A DNA stretch of 64,000 nucleotides from Salmonirosea aquatica (GTDB taxonomy: Bacteria > Bacteroidota > Bacteroidia > Cytophagales > Spirosomataceae): NCBI RefSeq assembly GCF_009296315.1, contig NZ_WHLY01000002.1, positions 4,624,501 through 4,688,500 of the forward strand, read 5' to 3'. The notes beneath the pieces were generated by a model, which made no database searches, had not been told where the DNA came from, and saw only the letters and a program-made list of their open reading frames with translations. Numbering within the stretch: the stretch's first letter is position 1; each line of letters begins with the position of its first letter. Positions 1-7,210 of this stretch are shown piece after piece. The position numbers were made by a program, and so were the translations under genes.

Positions 1-466
1 ATCCAGGTACCCCGCTGGCCAGATGTCCCAGCGTACTCAACCGGGGAATCACATTGCCCTGCGCATCGAGGTACATATCCTTGCTGCCTTTCAGCGGGGC
101 TTTTTCCCGAAAATCCAGCGTATAGCTTTTTCCATCGGCCGCCCGGAATACCATAAATCCGCCGCCACCGATGTTGCCCGCCGACGGATGTACCACCGCC
201 AGTGCAAACTGCACCGCCACCGCCGCATCCACCGCATTGCCACCCTTTTTAAGAATAGCAGTCCCTACGCGCGACGACTCGGGATGTGCCGAAGCGACCA
301 TTCCCTGTTGGGCCATGACACCCTGGCGATCGCTGTAAAAAGGTTTCTGGTTAGGATCGTCGGTCAGAAACTGGTAAAAACCTTTGGATTCCCTGACAGG
401 CTGCTGGGCATGGGACAAAGAGGATATTCCCAGCAACAGGCTGGCGAAGATGTAGTATTTTTTCAT
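1..466 (-). CDS. ggt: gamma-glutamyltranspeptidase, N-terminal part (cut by window edge)
   Basis: The reverse strand opens with ATG at 466-464 and stays open to base 1, giving the first 155 residues. Residues about 1-20 form a Sec signal peptide ending in SHAQ. The following region reads MVASAHP, then AILKKGGNAVDAAVA, then GNIGGGGFMV, then ASGVPG, which is the hallmark start of the large subunit of gamma-glutamyltranspeptidases. These Ntn-hydrolases act in the periplasm, hydrolysing glutathione and other gamma-glutamyl compounds or transferring the group to amino acids. The autoprocessing Thr and the small subunit lie outside the window, so activity cannot be judged. The gene is divergent from the aldolase-like gene at 774. 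The family call is confident. Confidence 0.9.
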   Translation of the reverse strand, partial: MKKYYIFASLLLGISSLSHAQQPVRESKGFYQFLTDDPNQKPFYSDRQGVMAQQGMVASAHPESSRVGTAILKKGGNAVDAAVAVQFALAVVHPSAGNIGGGGFMVFRAADGKSYTLDFREKAPLKGSKDMYLDAQGNVIPRLSTLGHLASGVPG

Positions 467-773
467 AGAAGCGTAGCAACAGTTATAACCCTGGTCAATA
501 TAAAAAGTAATACTGAAAAGTAGCATGAAGTCTAAAAATCAGCTATTTATATCTTGCTTTTGTTCAATAACCGAATGTAGCATGAGACGGAAGCTACAAA
601 AGCTATGATGCCCGAGTTCTGAATTTTGCCATGGGCGGGTACCCTTTGGGTAGGGATAAGACAATTTCTTCTCCGGAGGTACGCCCCGCTCGGGTAAAAA
701 GGTACCCTAAGGTACTGTACCCGATCAGATTGTATCGTAAATTTATCCCGTATTCAATTTTAACCCCATTTTC
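467..773. other. divergent intergenic region, no gene seen
   Basis: This stretch separates two divergently transcribed genes and probably carries both promoters. No coding signal or RNA gene is evident. It contains two GGTACC palindromes in a pyrimidine/purine-skewed patch around 640-720. A near-match to the Bacteroidota -7 element (TAAATTTA, one mismatch to TAnnTTTG) lies near 738 ahead of the plus-strand gene. No firm promoter can be assigned. Confidence 0.4.
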
Positions 774-1937
774 ATGAAAAGCCAGGAGCGACGGGATTTT
801 TTGAAAAAGGCTACGGCCGCCAGCCTACTTTCCGCCATGGGTACTCCTGGCTTCGGAAAGGTGCCAAATCCCATCGAAAACAGCAACGACCCTGTAAGTT
901 TTTCGGGCGATGGACTTTATCTTTCCCCAAACGAGTACAGCCAACTCCTTACCCGGCTGACGACCGACAATGCCGCTGAGGCCGACAACTATTCGCTAGG
1001 TGGGTGCGTGGAAGCTTTGGAAACAAAATTTGCGACCCTGTTGGGCAAAGAGGCCGCCATTTTCATGCCTACAGGTACCCTGGCCAACCAACTGGCCCTG
1101 CGGGCTTTGTGCCATGAAAAAAGCAGCCATCGGGTTATCATCCAGCACGAAAGCCACATCTACAACGATACGGGTGACGCCTGTCAGTTATTGAGTAATC
1201 TGAATCTGATTCCGCTGGGGGCCAACCGCGCTACGTTTACGCTGGACGAAGTAGAGGAGGTGGTCAAGCGTACCGCCGGTGGCCGGGTGGCCGCCCGGGT
1301 AGGGGCCATTTCCATCGAATCACCCGTTCGGCGAAAAATGGGGGAGGTGTTTGATTTTGCAGAAATGAAAAAGATTGCCGCCTTTGCCAAAGCCAATGAT
1401 ATCGGCATGCATCTCGACGGCGCCCGACTGTTTCTGGCTACGCCCTATACCGGAGTCAAAGTGACCGACTACTCTTCCTTGTTTGATACCGTGTATGTAT
1501 CGCTGTACAAGTATTTCAATGCGGCTTCGGGCGCAATTCTGGCTGGCCCCAAAAGCCTTATTGCGCCCATGTACCATACCCGCCGGATGTTCGGCTCGGG
1601 GCTACCCCAGTCCTGGCCCTTTGCGCTGGTGGCCGGTCATTTCGCCGAGGGTTTTCCGGAGCGGTTTGCCAAAGCCGTAACGCAATCGGAAACTCTGATC
1701 AAACGATTAGCCACGCACCCCCAGTTTGAGATACAACGAATTCCCGAGGGTACCAATCTGTTCAGGTTGACGATAAAGGGGGTACCTGCCAAAACACTGG
1801 CTGAAACATTGAAAACAAATGGAGTAATTGCCAGAGCGGACAGCGCCACGACTTTACTGCTAAGTGTGAACGAATCCATTCTGCGGCGCTCGGCCGACGA
1901 ACTTGAAGCTATTTTTGTAAAAAGCCTGAATTCTTGA
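774..1937 (+). CDS. threonine aldolase family PLP enzyme with Tat-type signal
   Basis: This 387-residue protein belongs to the beta-eliminating lyase / low-specificity threonine aldolase family (fold-type I PLP enzymes), which cleave threonine or allo-threonine to glycine and acetaldehyde. The PLP landmarks are a substrate/phosphate loop at residues 98-106 (MPTGTLANQ), the HLDGARLF motif at 213-220 with its PLP-binding Asp, and the Schiff-base lysine K246 in SLYKYF. The N-terminus carries RRDFLKKA at residues 6-13 followed by a short hydrophobic stretch, which looks like a twin-arginine signal and implies export of a folded, cofactor-loaded enzyme. Cytoplasmic homologues lack this extension. 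A tatA gene lies at 39321. The true substrate is unproven. Confidence 0.85.
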   Translation: MKSQERRDFLKKATAASLLSAMGTPGFGKVPNPIENSNDPVSFSGDGLYLSPNEYSQLLTRLTTDNAAEADNYSLGGCVEALETKFATLLGKEAAIFMPTGTLANQLALRALCHEKSSHRVIIQHESHIYNDTGDACQLLSNLNLIPLGANRATFTLDEVEEVVKRTAGGRVAARVGAISIESPVRRKMGEVFDFAEMKKIAAFAKANDIGMHLDGARLFLATPYTGVKVTDYSSLFDTVYVSLYKYFNAASGAILAGPKSLIAPMYHTRRMFGSGLPQSWPFALVAGHFAEGFPERFAKAVTQSETLIKRLATHPQFEIQRIPEGTNLFRLTIKGVPAKTLAETLKTNGVIARADSATTLLLSVNESILRRSADELEAIFVKSLNS

Positions 1938-1976
1938 CTCTTAGCATTTGTCGTTACGTTGTTTTGCACAGCGCGT

Positions 1977-3047
1977 TTACTTTTTAACTTCGACGACTAC
2001 CTTTTCCTTCGGTGGGAAAATTAACGAGGCAACGATACTGATGGCCAGAATGCCTACGATGACCAGCAAGGAATACATATTGTTGAAGCCCCACTCGTGT
2101 AACTGGTGTTCGAAAAGCATTTTGAGGCCAATAAAGGTCAGCAACACGCCCAGACCGTACTTGAGGTAGCTAAACATATCGATGATATTGACCAGGAAAA
2201 AGAACATCGACCGTAGCCCCATGATGGCGAACACATTGGAAAAGAAGACGATGTAAGGATCCTTGGTAATAGAGAAAATGGCCGGAATGGAATCGACCGC
2301 AAAAATGACATCCGTGAAGGCGATGACGATCATCACGACGAAAAGCGGGGTGACGTAGAGCTTTTTGTCCTGCTTGCGGCGAATGAAGAAATTGTCCACC
2401 ACGTAGCGTTCAAATACATTGAAGTACCGGGAGGTAAGGCGTACGGCAGGGTGCTTCTGTACGTCGATGCCTTCTTCCTTGTCCTTGGAAATGAGGATGT
2501 TGATTCCCGTGTATACCAGAAAAGCCCCGAAAATGTACAGTACCCAGCTGAACTGCTGGATCAGGGCCGAGCCCACGAAGATAAAAACAAAACGCAGCAC
2601 AATGGACCCCAGGATACCCCACACCAGTACTTTCTTGTAGTAAACCTCCCGGACTCCGAAGGAGTTGAAAATGAGGATGAATACAAAGATGTTATCCACC
2701 GACAGCGAGTACTCCACCAGGTACCCCGTGATGTATTCCAGCGCCATATTGCTCTGAAAAACGTTCAGGGCGGCGGCGAAGTCCGTCGGCAGTACCAGAT
2801 TCGGGTAGTAGGTGCTTTTGACGCTGGCGAGGTGGGAAGGATCGCTGATATCATGTACCCAGTGGCCATAGTAGCGTAGAAAAACATAAAAGCCTAACGC
2901 CAGGGCTACCCATACGGCGCTCCACGAGGCTGCTTCCTTAAAACTGACAATATGGCTTTTCTGACGGCTGAATGCCCCCAGATCCAGCATCATGACGAGT
3001 ATGACAAAAACGGTAAATCCCGCAAAAAATATGACTTCGCTTGACAT
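1977..3047 (-). CDS. TerC family integral membrane protein
   Basis: The 356-residue protein has about eight to nine hydrophobic helices and the two acidic signature blocks of the TerC/Alx family: EYSLSVDN at residues 112-119 and FTDVIFAVDSIP at 244-255. Family members sit in the inner membrane and are linked to tellurite resistance and, for the Alx/MntP-linked branch, to manganese export. The conserved Asp residues within these blocks are intact, so a metal-transport role is plausible. The neighbouring genes are transcribed in other orientations, so it is probably a single-gene unit, with a -7-like element 30 bases upstream. There are no ter operon partners here, so tellurite resistance should not be assumed. 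Confidence 0.9.
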   Translation of the reverse strand: MSSEVIFFAGFTVFVILVMMLDLGAFSRQKSHIVSFKEAASWSAVWVALALGFYVFLRYYGHWVHDISDPSHLASVKSTYYPNLVLPTDFAAALNVFQSNMALEYITGYLVEYSLSVDNIFVFILIFNSFGVREVYYKKVLVWGILGSIVLRFVFIFVGSALIQQFSWVLYIFGAFLVYTGINILISKDKEEGIDVQKHPAVRLTSRYFNVFERYVVDNFFIRRKQDKKLYVTPLFVVMIVIAFTDVIFAVDSIPAIFSITKDPYIVFFSNVFAIMGLRSMFFFLVNIIDMFSYLKYGLGVLLTFIGLKMLFEHQLHEWGFNNMYSLLVIVGILAISIVASLIFPPKEKVVVEVKK

Positions 3048-3077
3048 GAATGGTCTATAGTTGAGTTAAGATAGCTG

Positions 3078-3085
3078 CAAATTTA
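3078..3085 (-). promoter_or_regulatory. putative -7 element (TAAATTTG) for TerC gene
   Basis: The reverse strand reads TAAATTTG, an exact match to the Bacteroidota housekeeping -7 consensus TAnnTTTG, about 30 bases before the ATG. No convincing TTTG -33 box was found at the usual spacing, so this is only a partial promoter match. Confidence 0.4.
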
Positions 3086-3336
3086 GAACGAAAAACACAA
3101 TAGCCGCCAGAATAGTTGGCTGAGCGGCAAATAAGCTGCCGAGCGCAGGAAGGTACCCTTATGAATGCTCTGGTTTGACTTTACATCGTTCTGAAAAACC
3201 ATCCGGCCCACCGGCACCTACACCCCCTTATCTTGCCACTTATCCTTTTTGGTTTGCAGCTTTGCGGCAGGTTTTTAACTTTTGCCAGCTATTTCGGTTA
3301 TCTCGTACACGGCCTTTTTAAGTTAGCGTCTTTTCC

Positions 3337-4581
3337 ATGAAACTAATCCGACAAATCCTTGAAAGTTTTCGCTTTGCCTGGCAGGCGCTGCGCTCCAACA
3401 TCACCCGCACCATCTTGTCGCTGCTGGGGGTGACGGTGGGTATCTTCGCCATTGTGGCGGTGTTCACGATTGTGGACTCCCTGGAACGTAACATCAAGGA
3501 AAGCATGAGCTTTATCGGCGATAAGGTACTTTATGTACAAAAATGGCCGTGGGGATTTGGCAGCGGGGAGTACCCCTGGTGGAGGTACTTTCAGTGGCCC
3601 AATCCCAATTACCGGGAGTATAAGTACCTCTACGACAATCTGGAAAACGCCACTGCTGTAGCCGTTATGGATTTCAAAGGCAATACGGTGGTGAAGAATG
3701 GCTCTAATAGCATGAATGCTCTGATCCAGGGAGTTTCGTACGAATACAACCAAATCTCGGACGTACCCATCGCCGAAGGGCGCTATTTTTCGCCCATTGA
3801 AACCGATGCCGGACGACAAGTTGCGATCATTGGGGCCGATATTGCCGAAACACTCTTCCCGGGTGGAAATCCTATCGGCAAGGAATTTAAGCTATCCGGA
3901 AACCGCTTTGTAGTGGCCGGCGTACAGGTGAAAAAAGGCGAGAGTCTGGTCGATTTCGGCGGAGCTCCCGATACCAAGTGTCTGATTCCCTACAATGCGT
4001 TCGCCAAACTCTTCCAGTCGGGACGCCCCGACCCCGACATTGTGGTGAAAGGCTACGAGTCCGACGAGGGATTGTATGAGGTAGAAGCCGAGGTAACCGG
4101 GCTAATGCGTACCATGCGCGGCCTGAAGCCCCGTGATGAGAATAATTTCTCGATCAACCGCCCCGAAGCCGCCGCCCAAGCCATATCGGGGCTATTCGGT
4201 GTGCTGACACTGGCGGGTTGGGTCATTGGTAGCTTTTCGATTCTGGTGGGGGGCTTCGGAATTGCCAACATCATGTTCGTATCGGTGAAAGAACGCACTA
4301 ATCTGATCGGTATCCAGAAATCCCTGGGGGCCAAAAATTACTTTATCCTGTTCCAGTTTCTGTTTGAGGCAGTTATGCTGAGCCTGGTTGGGGGCGGAGT
4401 AGGGATATTTTTTGTATTCTTACTCTCTTTCCTGCCGCTGGGTAGCCTGGATGTCGTGTTGTTGCCCCAGAATATAGCCCTTGGGCTAGGCGTTTCGAGC
4501 GTGATCGGGGTGTTATCGGGCATTGTGCCCGCCATGCTGGCTGCCCGGCTCGATCCTGTGGAGGCTATCCGTGCCAAGTAG
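3337..4581 (+). CDS. ABC transporter permease, MacB/FtsX type
   Basis: The 414-residue protein has the MacB permease layout: one N-terminal membrane helix (about residues 20-45), a large periplasmic domain, and three C-terminal helices (about 290-400) ending in the typical ARLDPVEAIRAK tail. Such permeases pair with a LolD/MacB-type ATPase and work as mechanotransmission machines in lipoprotein release, efflux or cell-wall regulation rather than as simple pores. No ATPase or membrane-fusion gene is adjacent, so the partner must be encoded elsewhere. ATG start. The family is clear, the cargo unknown. Confidence 0.88.
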   Translation: MKLIRQILESFRFAWQALRSNITRTILSLLGVTVGIFAIVAVFTIVDSLERNIKESMSFIGDKVLYVQKWPWGFGSGEYPWWRYFQWPNPNYREYKYLYDNLENATAVAVMDFKGNTVVKNGSNSMNALIQGVSYEYNQISDVPIAEGRYFSPIETDAGRQVAIIGADIAETLFPGGNPIGKEFKLSGNRFVVAGVQVKKGESLVDFGGAPDTKCLIPYNAFAKLFQSGRPDPDIVVKGYESDEGLYEVEAEVTGLMRTMRGLKPRDENNFSINRPEAAAQAISGLFGVLTLAGWVIGSFSILVGGFGIANIMFVSVKERTNLIGIQKSLGAKNYFILFQFLFEAVMLSLVGGGVGIFFVFLLSFLPLGSLDVVLLPQNIALGLGVSSVIGVLSGIVPAMLAARLDPVEAIRAK

Positions 4582-4620
4582 GCACTTGGAAAAATCCGGC
4601 TAAATGGCGAAGTTTGGCTT

Positions 4621-4655
4621 TCGATAGCGATCAGTCCGTGGACACTCGCTATCGA
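4621..4655. terminator. weak hairpin after permease gene
   Basis: Arms TCGATAGCG (4621-4629) and CGCTATCGA (4647-4655) are perfectly complementary around a 17-base loop, followed by a pyrimidine-rich CTTCCTTTCC rather than a clean T-tract. It may be a weak terminator or an attenuating hairpin between the permease and the next plus-strand gene. Confidence 0.35.
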
Positions 4656-4701
4656 CTTCCTTTCCGGCATACCGTTTCTTCCACCTTCAACCGTCACCAC
4701 A

Positions 4702-5184
4702 ATGCGAAAATGGGTTATTTTGGGTATATTCCTCCTCCTAATATTCGGTGTGTTCTACTACCTTACTTTTGGGTACTATAGCGAAGGGAAACGGGGTGGT
4801 TTTGTGGTGAAACTCAGCAAAAAAGGGTACGTCTTTAAAACCTACGAGGGTGTTCTGAATGTGGGCGGACTTTATGAAGGTGGGGGTACCCTCAACGCCA
4901 CGCAGTGGGAATTTTCGGTAGATGGCAGCGATAAGGAACCTATTGCCAAAATTGAAGAAGCCATCAAAACGGGCAGCCGGGTATCGCTGACTTACGAAGA
5001 GAAATTCTTCGTGCTGCCGTGGGTAGGTGATACCAAAAACCTGGTGACGCACGTAGAAGTGCTACCTAATCCAATGGTACCCCAGCAGAACACCCCGATG
5101 TATCAACAGCAGCAGCAACTACCCCAACCCCAGCCGGCCCCTCTGCCTGTGCCGGAACCTGTGGACAGCACGGCGGTATTATAA
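4702..5184 (+). CDS. membrane-anchored hypothetical protein with Gln/Pro-rich tail
   Basis: A 160-residue protein with one N-terminal membrane helix (residues about 4-25) followed by a small globular domain containing YSEGKRGG, KLSKKGYVFKTYEG and WEFSV segments, then a low-complexity tail rich in Gln and Pro (about 133-155). I recognise it as a small conserved Bacteroidota family. Some relatives carry the name 6-phosphogluconate dehydrogenase in databases, but nothing here resembles that enzyme: there is no Rossmann motif and the length is far too short. It probably faces the periplasm. Function unknown. It is co-directional with the upstream permease, 120 bases away. Confidence 0.75.
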   Translation: MRKWVILGIFLLLIFGVFYYLTFGYYSEGKRGGFVVKLSKKGYVFKTYEGVLNVGGLYEGGGTLNATQWEFSVDGSDKEPIAKIEEAIKTGSRVSLTYEEKFFVLPWVGDTKNLVTHVEVLPNPMVPQQNTPMYQQQQQLPQPQPAPLPVPEPVDSTAVL

Positions 5185-5198
5185 GAGGAGGTACCCCC

Positions 5199-5534
5199 TT
5201 ACCCTCCTGCCTTCTTGGCCTTGTACCCTTTGGCCTGCAGCCAGGTTACCACTTTGTCGCGATGATCGCCCTGGAGCAGAATCTCGTAGTCTTTTGCGGT
5301 ACCGCCGCTTCCGCACACATTTTTAAGTTGCTTGGCCAGGGCCTCCATATCGGCTAGGGTACCTACGAAGCCTTTCACCACAGTCACAACTTTGCCGCCT
5401 CCCTTCCGGTCGAGCCATACGCGTAAATCCTGCTGCCCAACAGGCAGAGTCTCGGCTTCGTCATCTTCATTGGACTGGTATTCATAGGTAGGGTCGGTAG
5501 AATATACAATCCCGGAACGTGCTTTCTTTGACAT
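5199..5534 (-). CDS. SUI1/eIF1-family translation factor (YciH-like)
   Basis: The 111-residue protein carries the SUI1 fold: an N-terminal extension (residues 1-35), then DLRVWLDRKGGGKVVTVV, KQLKNVCGSGGTAKD and a C-terminal VVTWLQAKGYKAKK. Bacterial YciH/SUI1 proteins resemble eukaryotic eIF1, bind the small ribosomal subunit and affect start-site stringency. Their physiological role in bacteria is modest and debated. The gene lies downstream of the lipid kinase on the same strand, separated by a heptamer tandem repeat. The family assignment is firm, since the GGxAKD core is intact. Confidence 0.9.
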   Translation of the reverse strand: MSKKARSGIVYSTDPTYEYQSNEDDEAETLPVGQQDLRVWLDRKGGGKVVTVVKGFVGTLADMEALAKQLKNVCGSGGTAKDYEILLQGDHRDKVVTWLQAKGYKAKKAGG

Positions 5535-5601
5535 AGTCTTATTCAGTTGAAAGTTATATTTTGAAGAAAAAATTGGTAAACCCCATCAGACACAATATTT
5601 T

Positions 5602-5643
5602 TCATCATTCATCATTCATCATTCATCACTCATCACTCATCAC
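5602..5643. repeat. heptamer tandem repeat, six copies
   Basis: Six uninterrupted 7-base units: three TCATCAT (5602-5622) followed by three TCATCAC (5623-5643). They lie between the stop of the lipid kinase gene and the start of the SUI1 gene, so on the transcribed minus strand they fall in the SUI1 leader as ATGATGA/GTGATGA units. Each unit contains ATG or GTG and TGA, giving many minimal start-stop pairs just before the kinase stop codon region. Confidence 0.95.
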
Positions 5644-5647
5644 TCCT

Positions 5648-6526
5648 TCAAGCCTTCACCCGCAGACTCTTGGGGACGATCTTTACTTCAATCCGCCCGG
5701 TGTCCAGTTGCCAGGGTTCTCCATCATAATGCACCAGGGTAGGCTGTTCGGTTTCTACGGTAATTTCGCGTAACGATTGGTACGAAATGTAAGTAGAGGG
5801 TTTCAGACCTTTGGTAAACAACTGAAACGTGAGGGCCGTACCGTACCACTTGGGAAACGGCGTCACCGTGCATACCTCCAGCCGCCCGTCGGTGAGGTCG
5901 GCGTGGGGAGCCACCCAAGCATTATTGCCAAATTGCCCGGCGTTGGCAAAGCTGAGGGAAAAAATCTCCGTGTCGCGGCCTGCCACCCGAATTCGCTGAG
6001 GGAGATAATCCAGGTACGCCTGCATCGATACCCGCACGTAAGTGTCGAGGCCACGCCGGGGCTGCTGTCCGAAAAGCTGACCTACATAAGCATCGAACCC
6101 CAGCCCGGCTACGCAGAAAAAAGGCTGCCCGTTCAGAGTAGCGCTGTCGATTACCACGCTCGGGCACTCGAACAGATGGTGCAGGGCAGCCGATAGCGTG
6201 AGCGGAATGCCCAAATGGCGAGCCAGCCCGTTGCCCGAACCCAGCGGCAGGATGCCCAGCGAAGTCGGCGCGAACAGCAATCCGCGGGCCACTTCGTTGA
6301 CGGTACCATCGCCTCCTACTGCTACTACGGTATCCCATTTTTGCGTGGCAGCGGCCTCGGCGGCCAAATCAGTAGCGTGCCCCCGAGCCCGCGTAATGAT
6401 GGCTTTGGCCGTGAGGCCTGCTTTCCTGGCCTGCTGTTCAAGCCATACTGCCATTGAATCGGCTTCGCGACGGAGTTTTGTGCCCGAGTGAGGATTGACC
6501 ACGAATAGATACCTTTTGTCTACCAC
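5648..6526 (-). CDS. diacylglycerol/lipid kinase family protein (YegS/DagK-like)
   Basis: The 292-residue protein is a DAGK-catalytic-domain lipid kinase. It shows VVNPHSG (residues 9-15), the nucleotide-binding GGDGTVNE block (71-78) and PLGSGNGLAR (94-103), all intact, and has the usual family length. Soluble kinases of this type phosphorylate diacylglycerol or related lipids at the inner leaflet, using ATP. The start is GTG at 6526, only three bases after the stop codon of a 37-codon membrane peptide gene, which suggests translational coupling. The exact lipid substrate cannot be read from sequence. Confidence 0.9.
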   Translation of the reverse strand: MVDKRYLFVVNPHSGTKLRREADSMAVWLEQQARKAGLTAKAIITRARGHATDLAAEAAATQKWDTVVAVGGDGTVNEVARGLLFAPTSLGILPLGSGNGLARHLGIPLTLSAALHHLFECPSVVIDSATLNGQPFFCVAGLGFDAYVGQLFGQQPRRGLDTYVRVSMQAYLDYLPQRIRVAGRDTEIFSLSFANAGQFGNNAWVAPHADLTDGRLEVCTVTPFPKWYGTALTFQLFTKGLKPSTYISYQSLREITVETEQPTLVHYDGEPWQLDTGRIEVKIVPKSLRVKA

Positions 6527-6529
6527 CGC

Positions 6530-6643
6530 TTAGGAAAAGAACACGAATAACAGAATGATGAAGACGATAATGAACAGATAGTAGAGTCCATCCACAAACG
6601 GATACTGCTGGCGGTCTACTTTTTTGAAAAGGTTCTTGAACAT
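6530..6643 (-). CDS. 37-residue single-helix membrane peptide
   Basis: Reverse-strand ATG at 6643 opens a 37-codon frame ending in TAA at 6530. The peptide begins MFKNLFKKVDRQQYPF and ends in a hydrophobic helix YYLFIIVFIILLFVFFS. It has a positive N-terminus and one clean membrane span, as expected for a small inner-membrane protein. It stops three bases before the GTG of the lipid kinase, so the two are almost certainly co-transcribed. I do not recognise a family. The ordered amphipathic-plus-helix design and tight spacing argue that it is real, although the short length leaves doubt. Confidence 0.6.
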   Translation of the reverse strand: MFKNLFKKVDRQQYPFVDGLYYLFIIVFIILLFVFFS

Positions 6644-6693
6644 AATCGGGTGTTAGGTTTTTAGGTGGTTAGGTAGTAGGTTCGTTCCTAGTG

Positions 6694-6701
6694 TACCTTT
6701 G
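6694..6701 (+). promoter_or_regulatory. possible -7 element (TACCTTTG) before NTF2-like gene
   Basis: TACCTTTG fits TAnnTTTG and lies 66 bases before the ATG at 6768. No good -33 box is visible. The abundance of GGTACC in this genome makes chance TACC(T/C)TTTG strings common, so confidence is low. Confidence 0.3.
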
Positions 6702-6767
6702 GGTCACCTTTTATCCTGTGGCTAGCATTAAACTACGCCCCTCAAAACACAAAAATCCGTATAATTT

Positions 6768-7198
6768 ATGAAAAACACTACGTTAACCCTCGTGATGCTT
6801 CTGCTTACCACGGGCCTGATGGCGCAGTCGGACAGCGATCGGAAGCTTATCCTAGGTACCCTCGACCGCCAGACCAACGATTGGAACGCCGGAAATATCG
6901 ACACCTTCATGCAGGGCTATTGGGAATCGGACTCGCTCATGTTTGTGGGTAAAAACGGCGTGACCTATGGCTATGAAAACACCTACCAGGGGTACCTGAA
7001 GCGATATCCTGACCGCGCCACCATGGGTACCCTCAAATTCGATATCCTGCACCTGTCATTTCCGGGCAAAGGTGTGGCCTTCGTGGTGGGTAAGTGGCAC
7101 CTCACCCGTCCCGAAGCCGGCGATGTGGGGGGCACTACACCCTGCTATGGCGGAAAATCAAAGGGAAATGGGTGATTGTCTGTGACCACACGAGTTGA
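6768..7198 (+). pseudogene. secreted NTF2-like (SnoaL/DUF4440) protein with C-terminal frameshift
   Basis: The frame from ATG 6768 encodes a signal peptide (to about residue 19, MAQ) and an NTF2-like fold with TNDWNAGNIDTFMQGYW, MFVGKNG and FVVGKWHLTRPE. After GDVGG it runs into an out-of-character tail and stops at 7175. From 7132 the next frame reads HYTLLWRKIKGKWVIVCDHTS and stops at 7196-7198, exactly the C-terminus expected in this family (YxLLWKKxxGKWVIVxDHTS). The switch occurs at a run of six G (7126-7131), and one added G would restore one continuous protein. This is either a true one-base deletion, slippage-controlled expression or a sequencing error. Relatives are small periplasmic proteins of unknown ligand. 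Confidence 0.85.
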
Positions 7199-7210
7199 CA
7201 CGCTGCATCG

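Noticed and set aside
23-523. 166-codon plus-strand open frame
   Set aside because: It is the antisense of the gamma-glutamyltranspeptidase N-terminal region, whose motifs are unmistakable on the minus strand.
4702-5184. 6-phosphogluconate dehydrogenase
   Set aside because: The label is seen on some similar short proteins, but there is no NADP fold or active-site motif and the length is about a third of the enzyme.
5602-5643. CRISPR array
   Set aside because: Units are seven bases with no spacers, so it is a simple tandem repeat.
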